A stretch of DNA of 64,000 nt. It comes from Streptomyces bottropensis ATCC 25435. GTDB taxonomy: Bacteria > Actinomycetota > Actinomycetes > Streptomycetales > Streptomycetaceae. Location: NCBI RefSeq assembly GCF_000383595.1, contig NZ_KB911581.1, forward strand, positions 8,763,519-8,827,518. The letters run 5' to 3'. This document shows, one piece after another, positions 38,700 through 46,341 of the stretch. The translations under genes were made by a program, and so were the position numbers. Under the pieces are notes generated by a model. It did not search any database, was not told the DNA's origin, and saw only the letters and a list, made by a program, of their open reading frames with translations. Numbering within the stretch: position 1 is the stretch's first letter; each line of letters begins with the position of its first letter.

Positions 38700-39182
38700 A
38701 TGATCAGTCGTCCACTGGCCAGAGCAGCCTGCACCGCCGCCGCCGGCCTGCTGCTGGCAGGCGGAGTCGTCGTCGCCGCGCCGGGTACGGCACTGGCGGC
38801 CCGGTCCGATTGCGAGCGTGGGGCCAACGGCTTCCGCGACATCTCCGACAGTCTGGTCGGTGTCCCTGCCGGCCCGCCGGACAAGACCCTGCGCTCCGAC
38901 CCGCAGGGGCTGTCCGGGCGCATCAGCCTGCGGGCGACCACCATCGACGGTCGGGTCCACGGATTCGCCGCGCTCTCGGCCCCGCGTGTGGGAGACGAGA
39001 TCTGGATGGACTGGACGCTCAACGGCAGGGATGTCCACGTCCAGTGCGGTCCCTTCCGGGCGACCCGGGACGGCCAGCCGCTGACCAGCGCCGCGAAGGT
39101 GACGGACAACAGTCCGAACTACCGGTTCCGTGCCTGCGGAGGCGGGGGCGGCCAGGCGGTGCAGTGCACGGACTGGTGGTAG
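38700..39182 (+). CDS. Secreted protein with Cys pairs
   Basis: A 160-residue exported protein. The signal peptide is clear: LARAACTAAAGLLLAGGVVV, then AAPGTALAA at the cleavage region (about residue 35). The mature protein is beta-rich (RISLRATTIDGRVHGFAALS, MDWTLNGRDVHVQCGPF) with four Cys (SDCERGA, QCGPF, RACGG and QCTDWW), consistent with two disulfides. I do not recognise the family. It stands alone between the tRNA-Ser terminator and its own hairpin. Confidence 0.8.
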   Translation: MISRPLARAACTAAAGLLLAGGVVVAAPGTALAARSDCERGANGFRDISDSLVGVPAGPPDKTLRSDPQGLSGRISLRATTIDGRVHGFAALSAPRVGDEIWMDWTLNGRDVHVQCGPFRATRDGQPLTSAAKVTDNSPNYRFRACGGGGGQAVQCTDWW

Positions 39183-39202
39183 CCGAACCGACGGGCCCAC
39201 CT

Positions 39203-39236
39203 CCGCGCCCCGGCATCCGTGGATGCCGGGGCGCGG
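39203..39236 (+). terminator. Terminator of the secreted-protein gene
   Basis: A perfect 16-bp stem (CCGCGCCCCGGCATCC) around a GT loop, 20 bases after the stop codon. Its geometry is typical for a Streptomyces factor-independent terminator without a U tract. Confidence 0.85.
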
Positions 39237-39379
39237 TGTCGTACCGCCGACAGTGCGAACAGGCCCCTCGAAGCCCGAGGTCCGGCGTCTCTCCTGCGAA
39301 CGCATGATCGGGTTACACTCGCCGCCGACAAAGAGGGACCGACAGGGCCCATGGGGCACAAGAGGCGGGGGAGGCCGCG

Positions 39380-39556
39380 GTGGCGGTGCAGGGGAAGAAG
39401 ATCGCGCTGTATGTGCTCGTGGTCTTCGTGCTCTACGTGATCATCACGGACCCGGCCAAGGCCGCCGACTACGTCCAGATAGGGTTCGAGGGCGTCTCCA
39501 ACGCCGCCCAGTCCGTCGGCGACTTCTTCACCTGGCTCGCCGACGGGGCCGAGTAG
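39380..39556 (+). CDS. Small single-pass membrane protein
   Basis: A 58-residue product from GTG at 39380 after GGGGGAGG: it begins VAVQGKKIALYVLVVFVLYV, so a basic start precedes one transmembrane helix. An amphipathic tail (FEGVSNAAQSVGDFFTWLAD) follows. This pattern is conserved in small Streptomyces membrane proteins of unknown function. It is 38 bp upstream of the Dabb gene and likely in the same transcript. Confidence 0.75.
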   Translation: MAVQGKKIALYVLVVFVLYVIITDPAKAADYVQIGFEGVSNAAQSVGDFFTWLADGAE

Positions 39557-39594
39557 CCCCGCCCCGCACCCCGTACGACCTTCCCGGAGCACCC

Positions 39595-39888
39595 ATGATC
39601 CGCCACCTGGTCCTCTTCAAGCTCAACGAGGGCGTCGAGCGCGACGACCCGCGGGTCGTGCAGGGTGAGGGTGCCTTCCGCGCACTGGACGGCACGATCG
39701 CGGAGATCCGCTCCTGGGAACTGGGCTGGAACCTCAGCGACCGCCCCATCGCCTACGACTTCGCGATCAACTCCGCGTTCGACGACGTGGACGGCCTGCG
39801 TGCCTACGCCGAGCACCCGGACCACCAGGCGGGCGTGGCGCTGTGGCGCGAGTTCGCCACGTGGGTCGTCGCCGACTACGAGTTCTGA
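39595..39888 (+). CDS. Dabb (stress-responsive A/B barrel) domain protein
   Basis: A 97-residue protein of the dimeric alpha-beta-barrel (Dabb) family: MIRHLVLFKLNEGVERDDPR at the start, SWELGWNLSDRPIAYDFAIN in the middle and AYAEHPDHQAGVALWREFAT near the end. The conserved HLV and HPDH residues are present. Members bind small ligands or act in polyketide-like cyclisation; here there is no biosynthetic context, so a stress role is more likely. A classic terminator follows 66 bases later. Confidence 0.9.
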   Translation: MIRHLVLFKLNEGVERDDPRVVQGEGAFRALDGTIAEIRSWELGWNLSDRPIAYDFAINSAFDDVDGLRAYAEHPDHQAGVALWREFATWVVADYEF

Positions 39889-39954
39889 GCCGTAGCGCCT
39901 TTCGTCCCCGCGCACGCGCCGCTCGTTCCGCCCCGCCCGCCTCGTCCCACTCTG

Positions 39955-39983
39955 CCCCGCACTCGAACAGTGCGGGGTTTTTT
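39955..39983 (+). terminator. Rho-independent terminator with T tract
   Basis: CCCCGCACT and AGTGCGGGG form a 9-bp stem around CGAAC, followed by six T. It ends the transcript of the small membrane protein and Dabb genes and separates them from the sigma-factor gene. Confidence 0.93.
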
Positions 39984-40094
39984 GCACCCGATTGCCCCTC
40001 ACGCTCCTCACTCATGTTCAACACGGGCATATGCGGTGCTTGATCACAGTGCACATGTCTTGTGATGCTATGACCGCTTTTGACGGTTGAGTTG

Positions 40095-40982
40095 ATGGAT
40101 GAAGAGGTGGCGTTGACCGTGTCGGCCAGTACTGCGCCTCCCCAGGAAGAAGTCCCGGCTCCCGAGCCCGCGTCGGCCCAGGTCGCCGCCCAGGCCACCG
40201 CACCCGCCCCGGAGAAACGTCGCGGCGCCGACACCCGGGCCCTCACCCAGGTGCTGTTCGGTGAGCTGAAGCATCTGGCGCCGGGCACTCCGGAGCACAA
40301 CCGCGTGCGCGGGGCGCTCATCGAGGCGAACCTCCCGCTCGTGCGCTACGCGGCCGCCCGTTTCCGCTCCCGCAACGAGCCCATGGAGGACGTGGTCCAG
40401 GTCGGGACGATCGGGCTGATCAACGCCATCGACCGGTTCGACCCGGACCGGGGCGTGCAGTTCCCGACCTTCGCGATGCCGACCGTCATCGGCGAGATCA
40501 AGCGGTACTTCCGCGACAACGTGCGCACGGTCCACGTCCCGCGCCGGCTGCACGAGCTGTGGGTCCAGGTGAACAGCGCGACCGAGGACCTCACCACCGC
40601 CTTCGGGCGCACCCCCTCCACCGCCGAGATCGCCGAACGGCTGCGCATCACCGAGGAGGAGGTCCTGTCCTGCATCGAGGCGGGCCGGTCGTACCACGCG
40701 ACCTCGCTGGAGGCCGCCCAGGAGGGTGACGGAATGCCGGGGCTGCTCGACCGGCTCGGCTACGAGGACCCGGAGCTGGACGGCGTCGAACACCGCGACC
40801 TCGTACGGCACCTCCTCGTCCAGCTGCCCGAGCGCGAGCAGCGGATCCTGCTGCTGCGCTACTACAGCAACCTCACGCAGTCACAGATCAGCGCCGAGCT
40901 GGGGGTCTCCCAGATGCACGTGTCCCGGCTGCTGGCCCGCAGCTTCGCGCGGCTGCGCTCGGCCAACCGGATCGAGGCGTAG
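40095..40982 (+). CDS. sigF: SigB/SigF/SigG family RNA polymerase sigma factor (SigF-like)
   Basis: A 295-residue group 3 sigma factor. An Ala/Pro-rich N-terminus precedes region 2 (LPLVRYAAARFRSRNEPMED, VVQVGTIGLINAIDRFDPDR, FPTFAMPTVIGEIKRYFRDN), region 3 (VPRRLHELWVQVN) and region 4 (LPEREQRILLLRYYSNLTQS, QISAELGVSQMHVSRLL). Such sigmas serve stress and sporulation programmes. The symbol sigF rests on similarity and on my recollection of the upp-tadA-sigF-sigN order in S. coelicolor, where SigF acts late in spore maturation. The start is uncertain: the ATG at 40095, or GTG/TTG codons 15-25 bases later behind AGAGGTGG. Confidence 0.85.
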   Translation: MDEEVALTVSASTAPPQEEVPAPEPASAQVAAQATAPAPEKRRGADTRALTQVLFGELKHLAPGTPEHNRVRGALIEANLPLVRYAAARFRSRNEPMEDVVQVGTIGLINAIDRFDPDRGVQFPTFAMPTVIGEIKRYFRDNVRTVHVPRRLHELWVQVNSATEDLTTAFGRTPSTAEIAERLRITEEEVLSCIEAGRSYHATSLEAAQEGDGMPGLLDRLGYEDPELDGVEHRDLVRHLLVQLPEREQRILLLRYYSNLTQSQISAELGVSQMHVSRLLARSFARLRSANRIEA

Positions 40983-41423
40983 CGCTCCGCGAGGGTGCCG
41001 GGGGCCTCCTGCCCATCGGCCGGTTTCCGGGTGACCTTCGGTAACCACACACCCCCCGCGCCTTCCCGGATGGACCATGGGGCACGCGGGGCGCACGATG
41101 GCAGGCGGGGCGCACAGAATCGGCCAGCGGTGCGCGTGCGCAGGCCATGGGCCTGTCCGAATGCGCTGTCGAAGTGTCACCGTCAAGAGCGAATCGCTTT
41201 TTGAGGGCCTTTCCGGCAGAACTGCGCTGAAATCCCATCAGACTGCCCTTTTCCAGGGCCTATCCACCCTCTCCATGTCGACATGTCACTACATCGCGTT
41301 GCCGACGTGTGACATTCTCTCCCCAGCGCGTTTGCCGTGGCCTCGCCGCCGGTATTCAGGTGGAGGCTGCGTTCCTTACGACGGAGCGTCCGCCGCGACC
41401 GTCCGCGACCCAAAGGGGGTGGC
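40983..41423. promoter_or_regulatory. Intergenic region between the two sigma-factor genes
   Basis: The 440-bp region is lower in GC than its surroundings. I see an inverted repeat, TGTCAC and GTGACA, at about 41284-41312 (CATGTCACTACATCG to CGTGTGACATTC), which may be a regulator site ahead of the second sigma gene. GGGGGTGG precedes its ATG. No RNA gene or coding frame is convincing. Confidence 0.45.
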
Positions 41424-42344
41424 ATGTCCGCAGACCAGGGCAGCTCGAAGGTGCTCACGCTCGAGAAGAGCGCGACCGCGCCCGACGCTATCCAGGCCCC
41501 TCAGGACCTTCAGGCGCTTGAGGACCTTCCCGGTCCCCAGGCTCCGCCGGTGACTGACCTTCCGGCCGTGTCGGCCTCGGCGAACATCGACACCCGCACC
41601 CTGTCCCGCTCCCTGTTCCTGCGGCTGGCCGCACTGGACGAGAACAGCCCCGAGCGTGCCTACGTCCGGGACACCCTCATCGAGCTCAACCTCCCGCTGG
41701 TGCGTTACGCCGCCGCCCGTTTCCGGTCGCGCAACGAGCCGATGGAGGACATCGTCCAGGTCGGCACGATCGGCCTGATCAAGGCGATCGACCGCTTCGA
41801 CTGCGAACGGGGCGTGGAGTTCCCGACGTTCGCGATGCCGACGGTCGTGGGCGAGATCAAGCGGTTCTTCCGCGACACCTCGTGGTCGGTCCGGGTTCCG
41901 CGCCGGCTGCAGGAGCTGCGTCTGGCGCTCACCAAGGCCAGCGACGAGCTGTCGCAGAAGCTCGACCGCTCCCCGACGGTCACCGAACTCGCCGCCGTCC
42001 TGGGCGTGTCGGAGGAGGACGTCGTCGACGGCCTCGCGGTCGGCAACGCCTACACCGCGTCGTCACTGGACTCGCCGGCCCCCGAGGACGACGGCGGAGA
42101 GGGCTCCCTCGCGGACCGTCTCGGCTACGAGGACACGGCGCTGGAGGGCGTGGAGTACCGCGAGTCCCTCAAGCCGCTGCTGGCCAAGCTGCCGCCCCGT
42201 GAGCGCCGGATCATCATGCTCCGGTTCTTCGCGAACATGACGCAGTCCCAGATCGGCGAAGAGGTCGGCATCTCCCAGATGCACGTCTCCCGCCTCCTCA
42301 CCCGGACCCTGGCCCAGCTCCGCGAGGGCCTGATCTCCGACTGA
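41424..42344 (+). CDS. SigB/SigF/SigG family RNA polymerase sigma factor (SigN-like)
   Basis: A 306-residue sigma factor that is a close paralogue of its upstream neighbour. Region 2 is LPLVRYAAARFRSRNEPMED with IVQVGTIGLIKAIDRFDCER, region 3 VPRRLQELRLALTKASDELS, and region 4 PPRERRIIMLRFFANMTQSQ with SQMHVSRLL. The N-terminal 50 residues are Gln/Ala/Pro-rich and differ from the neighbour. By recalled gene order it corresponds to S. coelicolor SigN, which affects aerial hyphae and the subapical stem; I leave the symbol blank because this is not shown by sequence. No anti-sigma gene is adjacent, so control may come from a kinase encoded elsewhere. Confidence 0.85.
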   Translation: MSADQGSSKVLTLEKSATAPDAIQAPQDLQALEDLPGPQAPPVTDLPAVSASANIDTRTLSRSLFLRLAALDENSPERAYVRDTLIELNLPLVRYAAARFRSRNEPMEDIVQVGTIGLIKAIDRFDCERGVEFPTFAMPTVVGEIKRFFRDTSWSVRVPRRLQELRLALTKASDELSQKLDRSPTVTELAAVLGVSEEDVVDGLAVGNAYTASSLDSPAPEDDGGEGSLADRLGYEDTALEGVEYRESLKPLLAKLPPRERRIIMLRFFANMTQSQIGEEVGISQMHVSRLLTRTLAQLREGLISD

Positions 42345-42390
42345 GGCGGCACCGGCCACGCGTTGACACGTGACCCGCCGGGGGCGGCTT

Positions 42391-42560
42391 GACGCCACCC
42401 CCGGCGGTGGTCGTGTGCGTGGGTAGGTGAGCGACCCCGGGTGCGTGATTCAGGCGCGGGCCCGGTAGGGGCGACCCTGACGGCACCCCCGGCGATGGTC
42501 GTCTGCGTGGGTACGTGGGCGGCCCCAGGGTGCGTGATCCAGGCGCGGGCCCGGTGGGGC
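42391..42560. repeat. Two 82-bp direct repeats
   Basis: Segments 42391-42472 and 42479-42560 are about 88 percent identical by eye. Both start GACGSCACCCCCGGCG, contain GTGCGTGAT near the middle and end GCGGGCCCGGT. The period is 88 bp. Neither copy carries a convincing gene. They lie after the second sigma gene and before the dispersed inverted repeat. Confidence 0.85.
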
Positions 42561-42562
42561 TT

Positions 42563-42660
42563 CTCGCGCAGTTCCCCGCGCCCCTGAAAGCCAGGCCCTG
42601 CGGGCCCGAAGAGCACGGGGCGCAGCCCCTGCTTTTCAGGGGCGCGGGGAACTGCGCGAG
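42563..42660. repeat. Perfect 27-bp inverted repeat, dispersed Streptomyces element
   Basis: Left arm 42563-42589 (CTCGCGCAGTTCCCCGCGCC and onward) is the exact reverse complement of right arm 42634-42660. The 44-base loop has its own GGCCCTGCGGGCC fold. The right arm continues into CAACCACGAC and matches two other single copies in this window. It may also end transcription from both sides. Confidence 0.88.
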
Positions 42661-42814
42661 CAACCACGACGCACCCGCACCCGCACCCGCACGATCACGG
42701 CCCCCGGCAGACGCACAGGCACCACCCGCGCAGACCCCGGCAGACACGCGGGCGTCCCGCACAAGCACCCCGCACAAGCCCCGGCAGCCGCACAGGCGCC
42801 CGCCCCGCAGGGAC

Positions 42815-43021
42815 CTACGCCAGCGCCAGCCACACCACCGCGGCCACCACAGCCACCGCCGCGAGAACACCGACGATCACACCGACCCGCGGCCCGGAAC
42901 CCCCCGCCGCACCCGAGGCGGCCTGTCGGCCCCCCGAAGGCGTCTCGTCGACGAAGGCGCGGAACATCTGCGTGCTCCCCGCGGGGTCGTAATTGCCCTG
43001 GGGGTTCTGGTTGTCGGCCAT
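42815..43021 (-). CDS. Small single-pass membrane protein
   Basis: A 68-residue protein that starts MADNQNPQGNYDPAGSTQMF. A hydrophilic, Gly/Ser-rich N-terminal half (FRAFVDETPSGGRQAASG) is followed by a C-terminal helix (VGVIVGVLAAVAVVAAVVWL) that ends the protein. It looks like a tail-anchored protein. The function is not recognised. It is divergent from the MarR gene. Confidence 0.75.
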   Translation of the reverse strand: MADNQNPQGNYDPAGSTQMFRAFVDETPSGGRQAASGAAGGSGPRVGVIVGVLAAVAVVAAVVWLALA

Positions 43022-43131
43022 GGCCCGAGACCTTAGCGAATCGCGCACGACGCACCCAAGCGGGGTTGCCCGCCCACGACCCCGCAACGTTCTCCTTTGC
43101 CAAGACTTGGGCCGCACCCGCCCGATTTCAT

Positions 43132-43172
43132 TTGCCTGCAGCAACCATCCACTCTATGGTTGCCCTAAGCAA
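43132..43172. promoter_or_regulatory. Paired TTGC-N5-GCAA operators of the MarR gene
   Basis: TTGCCTGCAGCAA (43132-43144) and TTGCCCTAAGCAA (43160-43172) are two identical-format palindromes 28 bp apart. Between them lies the larger inverted repeat GCAACCAT-ATGGTTGC. The last copy ends 19 bases before the MarR start, so the regulator probably controls itself and the exporter here. Confidence 0.75.
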
Positions 43173-43191
43173 CAACATCGGGAGGCAGTCC

Positions 43192-43638
43192 ATGGCCGGG
43201 CAGGCGCACTACGAGGAGCTGGTCCGTCAGCTCAGTGCCGTCGGGGCCGTGAAGCGGGAGCTCACCAGGATGCTGCCGCACGAGTGCCCCGGCGGCTCGG
43301 CGGGAGTCCTGACCCTGCTCGGCCGGCACGGCGAGATGCGGATGAGCAGGCTCGCCGAGCTGCTCGCGGTGGACATGTCGGTGACCAGCCGTCATGTCGC
43401 CCACGTGGCCGAGCGGGGCTGGATCGAACGCCTCCCCGACCCGGCGGACAAACGCTCACGCATCCTGCGCCTGACCCCCGAGGGCCGGGCCGTGGTCGCG
43501 GAGCTGGACCGCCGCAGCGGCCGGCTGATGGCCGACCGGCTCAGCGACTGGTCCGACGACGAGGTCGCCCAGCTCGCCCGGCTCCTGGGCCGGCTCCGCG
43601 AGAGCTTCGACGCCACCCCGACCCGCACACCCGCCTAG
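43192..43638 (+). CDS. MarR family transcriptional regulator
   Basis: A 148-residue winged-helix regulator. AGVLTLLGRHGEMRMSRLAE, then LLAVDMSVTSRHVAHVAERG and WIERLPDPADKRSRILRLTP, form the DNA-binding core, with the wing DKRSR. The ATG at 43192 follows GGGAGG; an ATG twelve codons upstream lies inside the operator-like palindromes and is less likely. It precedes an EmrB/QacA-type exporter in the same direction, a common repressor-pump pairing. Likely ligand: a phenolic or other drug-like compound. Confidence 0.92.
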   Translation: MAGQAHYEELVRQLSAVGAVKRELTRMLPHECPGGSAGVLTLLGRHGEMRMSRLAELLAVDMSVTSRHVAHVAERGWIERLPDPADKRSRILRLTPEGRAVVAELDRRSGRLMADRLSDWSDDEVAQLARLLGRLRESFDATPTRTPA

Positions 43639-43754
43639 AGCCGACGCGACGACGCCCAGGCCCCACAGCGGCCGGCCCGACGTTCCGTACGCCCCCACAG
43701 CGGCGGCCACCCCGACCCGTACACCCGCAAAGACCCGTAGGAAAAGGAAGCCCC

Positions 43755-46271
43755 ATGGCAACGACCACACCAGCCGGTGTGCGGGCTCACGCCAAGCACG
43801 GAGGAGGCACCGCCAAGGGTGCTCCCCACAGCGGTGGCGACCATGCCCCGATGACGCACCGGCAGATCATGGAAGCGCTGACCGGACTGCTGCTCGGCAT
43901 GTTCGTGGCGATCCTGTCGTCGACGATCGTGTCGAACGCGCTGCCGGACATCATCAAGGACCTGGGCGGCGGACAGAGCGCCTACACATGGGTCGTGACC
44001 GCGTCGCTGCTCGCGATGACCGCGTCCACCCCGCTGTGGGGCAAGCTCGCCGACCTGTTCTCCAAGAAGCTGCTGATCCAGCTCGCACTCGTGATCTTCG
44101 TGCTCGGGTCGGCCGCCGCCGGCCTGTCCCAGAACGCCGGGACGCTCATCACGTTCCGCGCGGTCCAGGGTGTCGGCATGGGCGGTCTCTCCTCGCTGGC
44201 CCAGATCATCCTCGCGGCGATGATCTCCCCGCGCGAACGCGGCCGGTACAACGGCTACCTCGGCGCCACCTTCGCGACCGCCATGGTCGGCGGCCCGCTG
44301 GTCGGCGGTGTCATCACCGACACCAGCTGGCTCGGCTGGCGCTGGTGCTTCTACGTCGGCGTGCCCTTCGCGGTCATCGCCCTGGTCGTGCTCCAGCGGA
44401 CCCTGCACCTGCCGGTCGTCAAGCGCAAGGTGAAGGTCGACTGGGCCGGCGCGTTCCTCATCACCGCCGCGGTCTGCCTGCTGCTGATCTGGGTGACCTT
44501 CGCCGGTGACAAGTACGACTGGGTGTCGTGGCAGACGTACGCGATGGTCGGTGGCACGGTCGCGCTCCTCGCGCTGTTCCTGCTGGTCGAGTCGAAGGCG
44601 ACCGAGCCGATCATGCCGTTGCGGCTGTTCCGCAACCGGACGATCGCGCTGGCGTCGCTGGCCTCCCTCTTCGTCGGTGTCGCGATGTTCGCGGGCACCA
44701 TCTTCTTCAGCCAGTACTTCCAGCTCGCCCGCGACAAGTCGCCGACCATGTCCGGCGTCATGACGATCCCGATGATCGCCGGTCTGTTCGTCTCCTCGAC
44801 CGTCTCCGGCCAGGTCATCACCCGCACCGGCCGCTGGAAGGCCTGGCTGCTCGCCGGCGGTGTGCTGGTGACCTCGGGGCTCGCGCTGCTGGGTTCGCTC
44901 CGGTACGACACCGCGTACTGGCACGTGGCGATCTTCATGGCGCTGCTGGGTCTCGGCGTCGGCATGATGATGCAGAACCTGGTCCTGTGCACCCAGAACC
45001 AGGTCGCCCCGAGCGACCTCGGCGCCGCCAGCTCGGTCGTCACCTTCTTCCGCTCCCTCGGCGGCGCGATCGGCGTCTCGGCGCTGGGCGCGGTGCTGAG
45101 CCACCGGATCTCGCACTACGCCGAGCAGGGCCTCGCCCAGCTGGGTGTGTCCGGTTCCGCCACGGGCCACGGCGAGATCCCCGACCTGGACGCCCTGCCC
45201 TCGCCGATCCGCACGGTCATCGAGAGCGCCTACGGCCACGGCATCGGAGACGTCTTCCTCTACGCCGCACCCTTCGCCGTCCTCGCCCTGGTCTTCTCCC
45301 TCTTCATCAAGGAGGTCCCGCTGCGGACCACCGGGGCGCTCGCCCAGGCGGCCCGGACGAAGGCGGCGGCCACGGAGACCGACGGGGAGACGGACACGCC
45401 GGACGCGTCCGCGACGCCCGCCCCGGTCCCGGCCCCGGTGGCCGCGGACTCCGGCACGGCTTCGGCCGCCGACACGGCCGCGGTCACCCCGCCGGTGTCG
45501 GACAGCGGTGACGGAACTCCCGTACGCGGTCAGGTCCGCGGGGCCGAGGGCGTGCCCGTGCCGCGGGCCGCCGTCACCCTGATCTCGCTCGGCGGGCGGC
45601 AGCTCGGCCGTTCGGTCGCGGGGGCCGACGGCGCCTACGCGGTGGACGCGCCCAGCGCCGGGTCGTACGTCCTGATCGCGGCCGCCGACGGGTTCCAGCC
45701 CCAGGCGTCCACGGTGGTCGTGAACGGCGAGCCGGTCGCGTACGACATCCTGCTCAGCGGCACGAGCGGGCTGAGCGGTGTGGTGCGGGCCGACGGCACC
45801 GGGCGCGCCGTGCGGGACGCCATGGTCGTGGTGACCGATGTGCGCGGGGACGTGCTGGCCGGCGGACTCACCGGTGAGCAGGGCGAGTTCGCCTTCGGCG
45901 AGCTGGTGCCCGGCGCGGTGACCGTCGCGGTGAACGCCGCCGGGTTCCGGCCGCGTGCCCTGCCCGTCGAGGTCGGCGGCACCGGGGTCACCCGGATCGA
46001 GATCGACATGGAGACGGGGGCCCGGCTCCAGGGCGTCGTCCGGGCGCCGGGCGGAGTGCTGGCCGACGCCCGCGTGACCCTCGTCGACGCGGCGGGCAAC
46101 GTGGTCGGCTCGGCCACCACCGGCGCGGACGGGGCGTACGCCTTCACCGACCTGGACGGCGGCGAGTACACGGTCATCGCGACCGGCTACCCGCCCGTGG
46201 CCACGGCCCTGACCGTCGCCGGACCCGGCGTCGACGGCCACGACATCGAACTCGCCCACCCCGGCGAGTAG
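43755..46271 (+). CDS. EmrB/QacA-type MFS exporter with three C-terminal carboxypeptidase-regulatory-like repeats
   Basis: An 838-residue drug:H+ antiporter of the DHA2 (14-helix) type. LLLGMFVAILSSTIVSNALP starts helix 1, PLWGKLADLFSKK is the MFS loop motif, and GVGMGGLSSLAQIILAAMIS and ATFATAMVGGPLVGGVITD (motif C) follow. After helix 14 (VLALVFSLFIKEVPLR, near 515) there is a Thr/Ala/Pro linker and three tandem domains of about 84 residues (from 588). Each starts like VRGQVRGAEGVPVPRAAVTL and contains GADGAYAV or its variant. These are carboxypeptidase-regulatory/Cna-B-like beta sandwiches, rare on an MFS protein. The start has AAAGGAAG upstream. It follows the MarR gene by 116 bp. Confidence 0.9.
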   Translation: MATTTPAGVRAHAKHGGGTAKGAPHSGGDHAPMTHRQIMEALTGLLLGMFVAILSSTIVSNALPDIIKDLGGGQSAYTWVVTASLLAMTASTPLWGKLADLFSKKLLIQLALVIFVLGSAAAGLSQNAGTLITFRAVQGVGMGGLSSLAQIILAAMISPRERGRYNGYLGATFATAMVGGPLVGGVITDTSWLGWRWCFYVGVPFAVIALVVLQRTLHLPVVKRKVKVDWAGAFLITAAVCLLLIWVTFAGDKYDWVSWQTYAMVGGTVALLALFLLVESKATEPIMPLRLFRNRTIALASLASLFVGVAMFAGTIFFSQYFQLARDKSPTMSGVMTIPMIAGLFVSSTVSGQVITRTGRWKAWLLAGGVLVTSGLALLGSLRYDTAYWHVAIFMALLGLGVGMMMQNLVLCTQNQVAPSDLGAASSVVTFFRSLGGAIGVSALGAVLSHRISHYAEQGLAQLGVSGSATGHGEIPDLDALPSPIRTVIESAYGHGIGDVFLYAAPFAVLALVFSLFIKEVPLRTTGALAQAARTKAAATETDGETDTPDASATPAPVPAPVAADSGTASAADTAAVTPPVSDSGDGTPVRGQVRGAEGVPVPRAAVTLISLGGRQLGRSVAGADGAYAVDAPSAGSYVLIAAADGFQPQASTVVVNGEPVAYDILLSGTSGLSGVVRADGTGRAVRDAMVVVTDVRGDVLAGGLTGEQGEFAFGELVPGAVTVAVNAAGFRPRALPVEVGGTGVTRIEIDMETGARLQGVVRAPGGVLADARVTLVDAAGNVVGSATTGADGAYAFTDLDGGEYTVIATGYPPVATALTVAGPGVDGHDIELAHPGE

Positions 46272-46278
46272 TCGAACC

Positions 46279-46316
46279 ACCGGCCGGTGGAGCCACCCCC
46301 CGCTCCACCGGCCGGT
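46279..46316 (+). terminator. Hairpin between exporter and YceI genes
   Basis: A perfect 15-bp stem (ACCGGCCGGTGGAGC) with an 8-base loop begins 7 bases after the exporter stop codon. It may terminate or only attenuate transcription into the YceI gene, which lies 26 bases further on. Confidence 0.75.
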
Positions 46317-46341
46317 CGCCTGCTGAGGAGTTGGACGGACC

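Larger units (their letters stand above)
42345..42814. other. Repeat-rich non-coding interval
   Basis: This 470-bp interval between the second sigma factor and a small leftward membrane-protein gene consists largely of the two 82-bp direct repeats, the 27-bp inverted repeat and a CAC/CCGC-rich tail (42661-42790). No protein or RNA gene is apparent. Confidence 0.6.
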
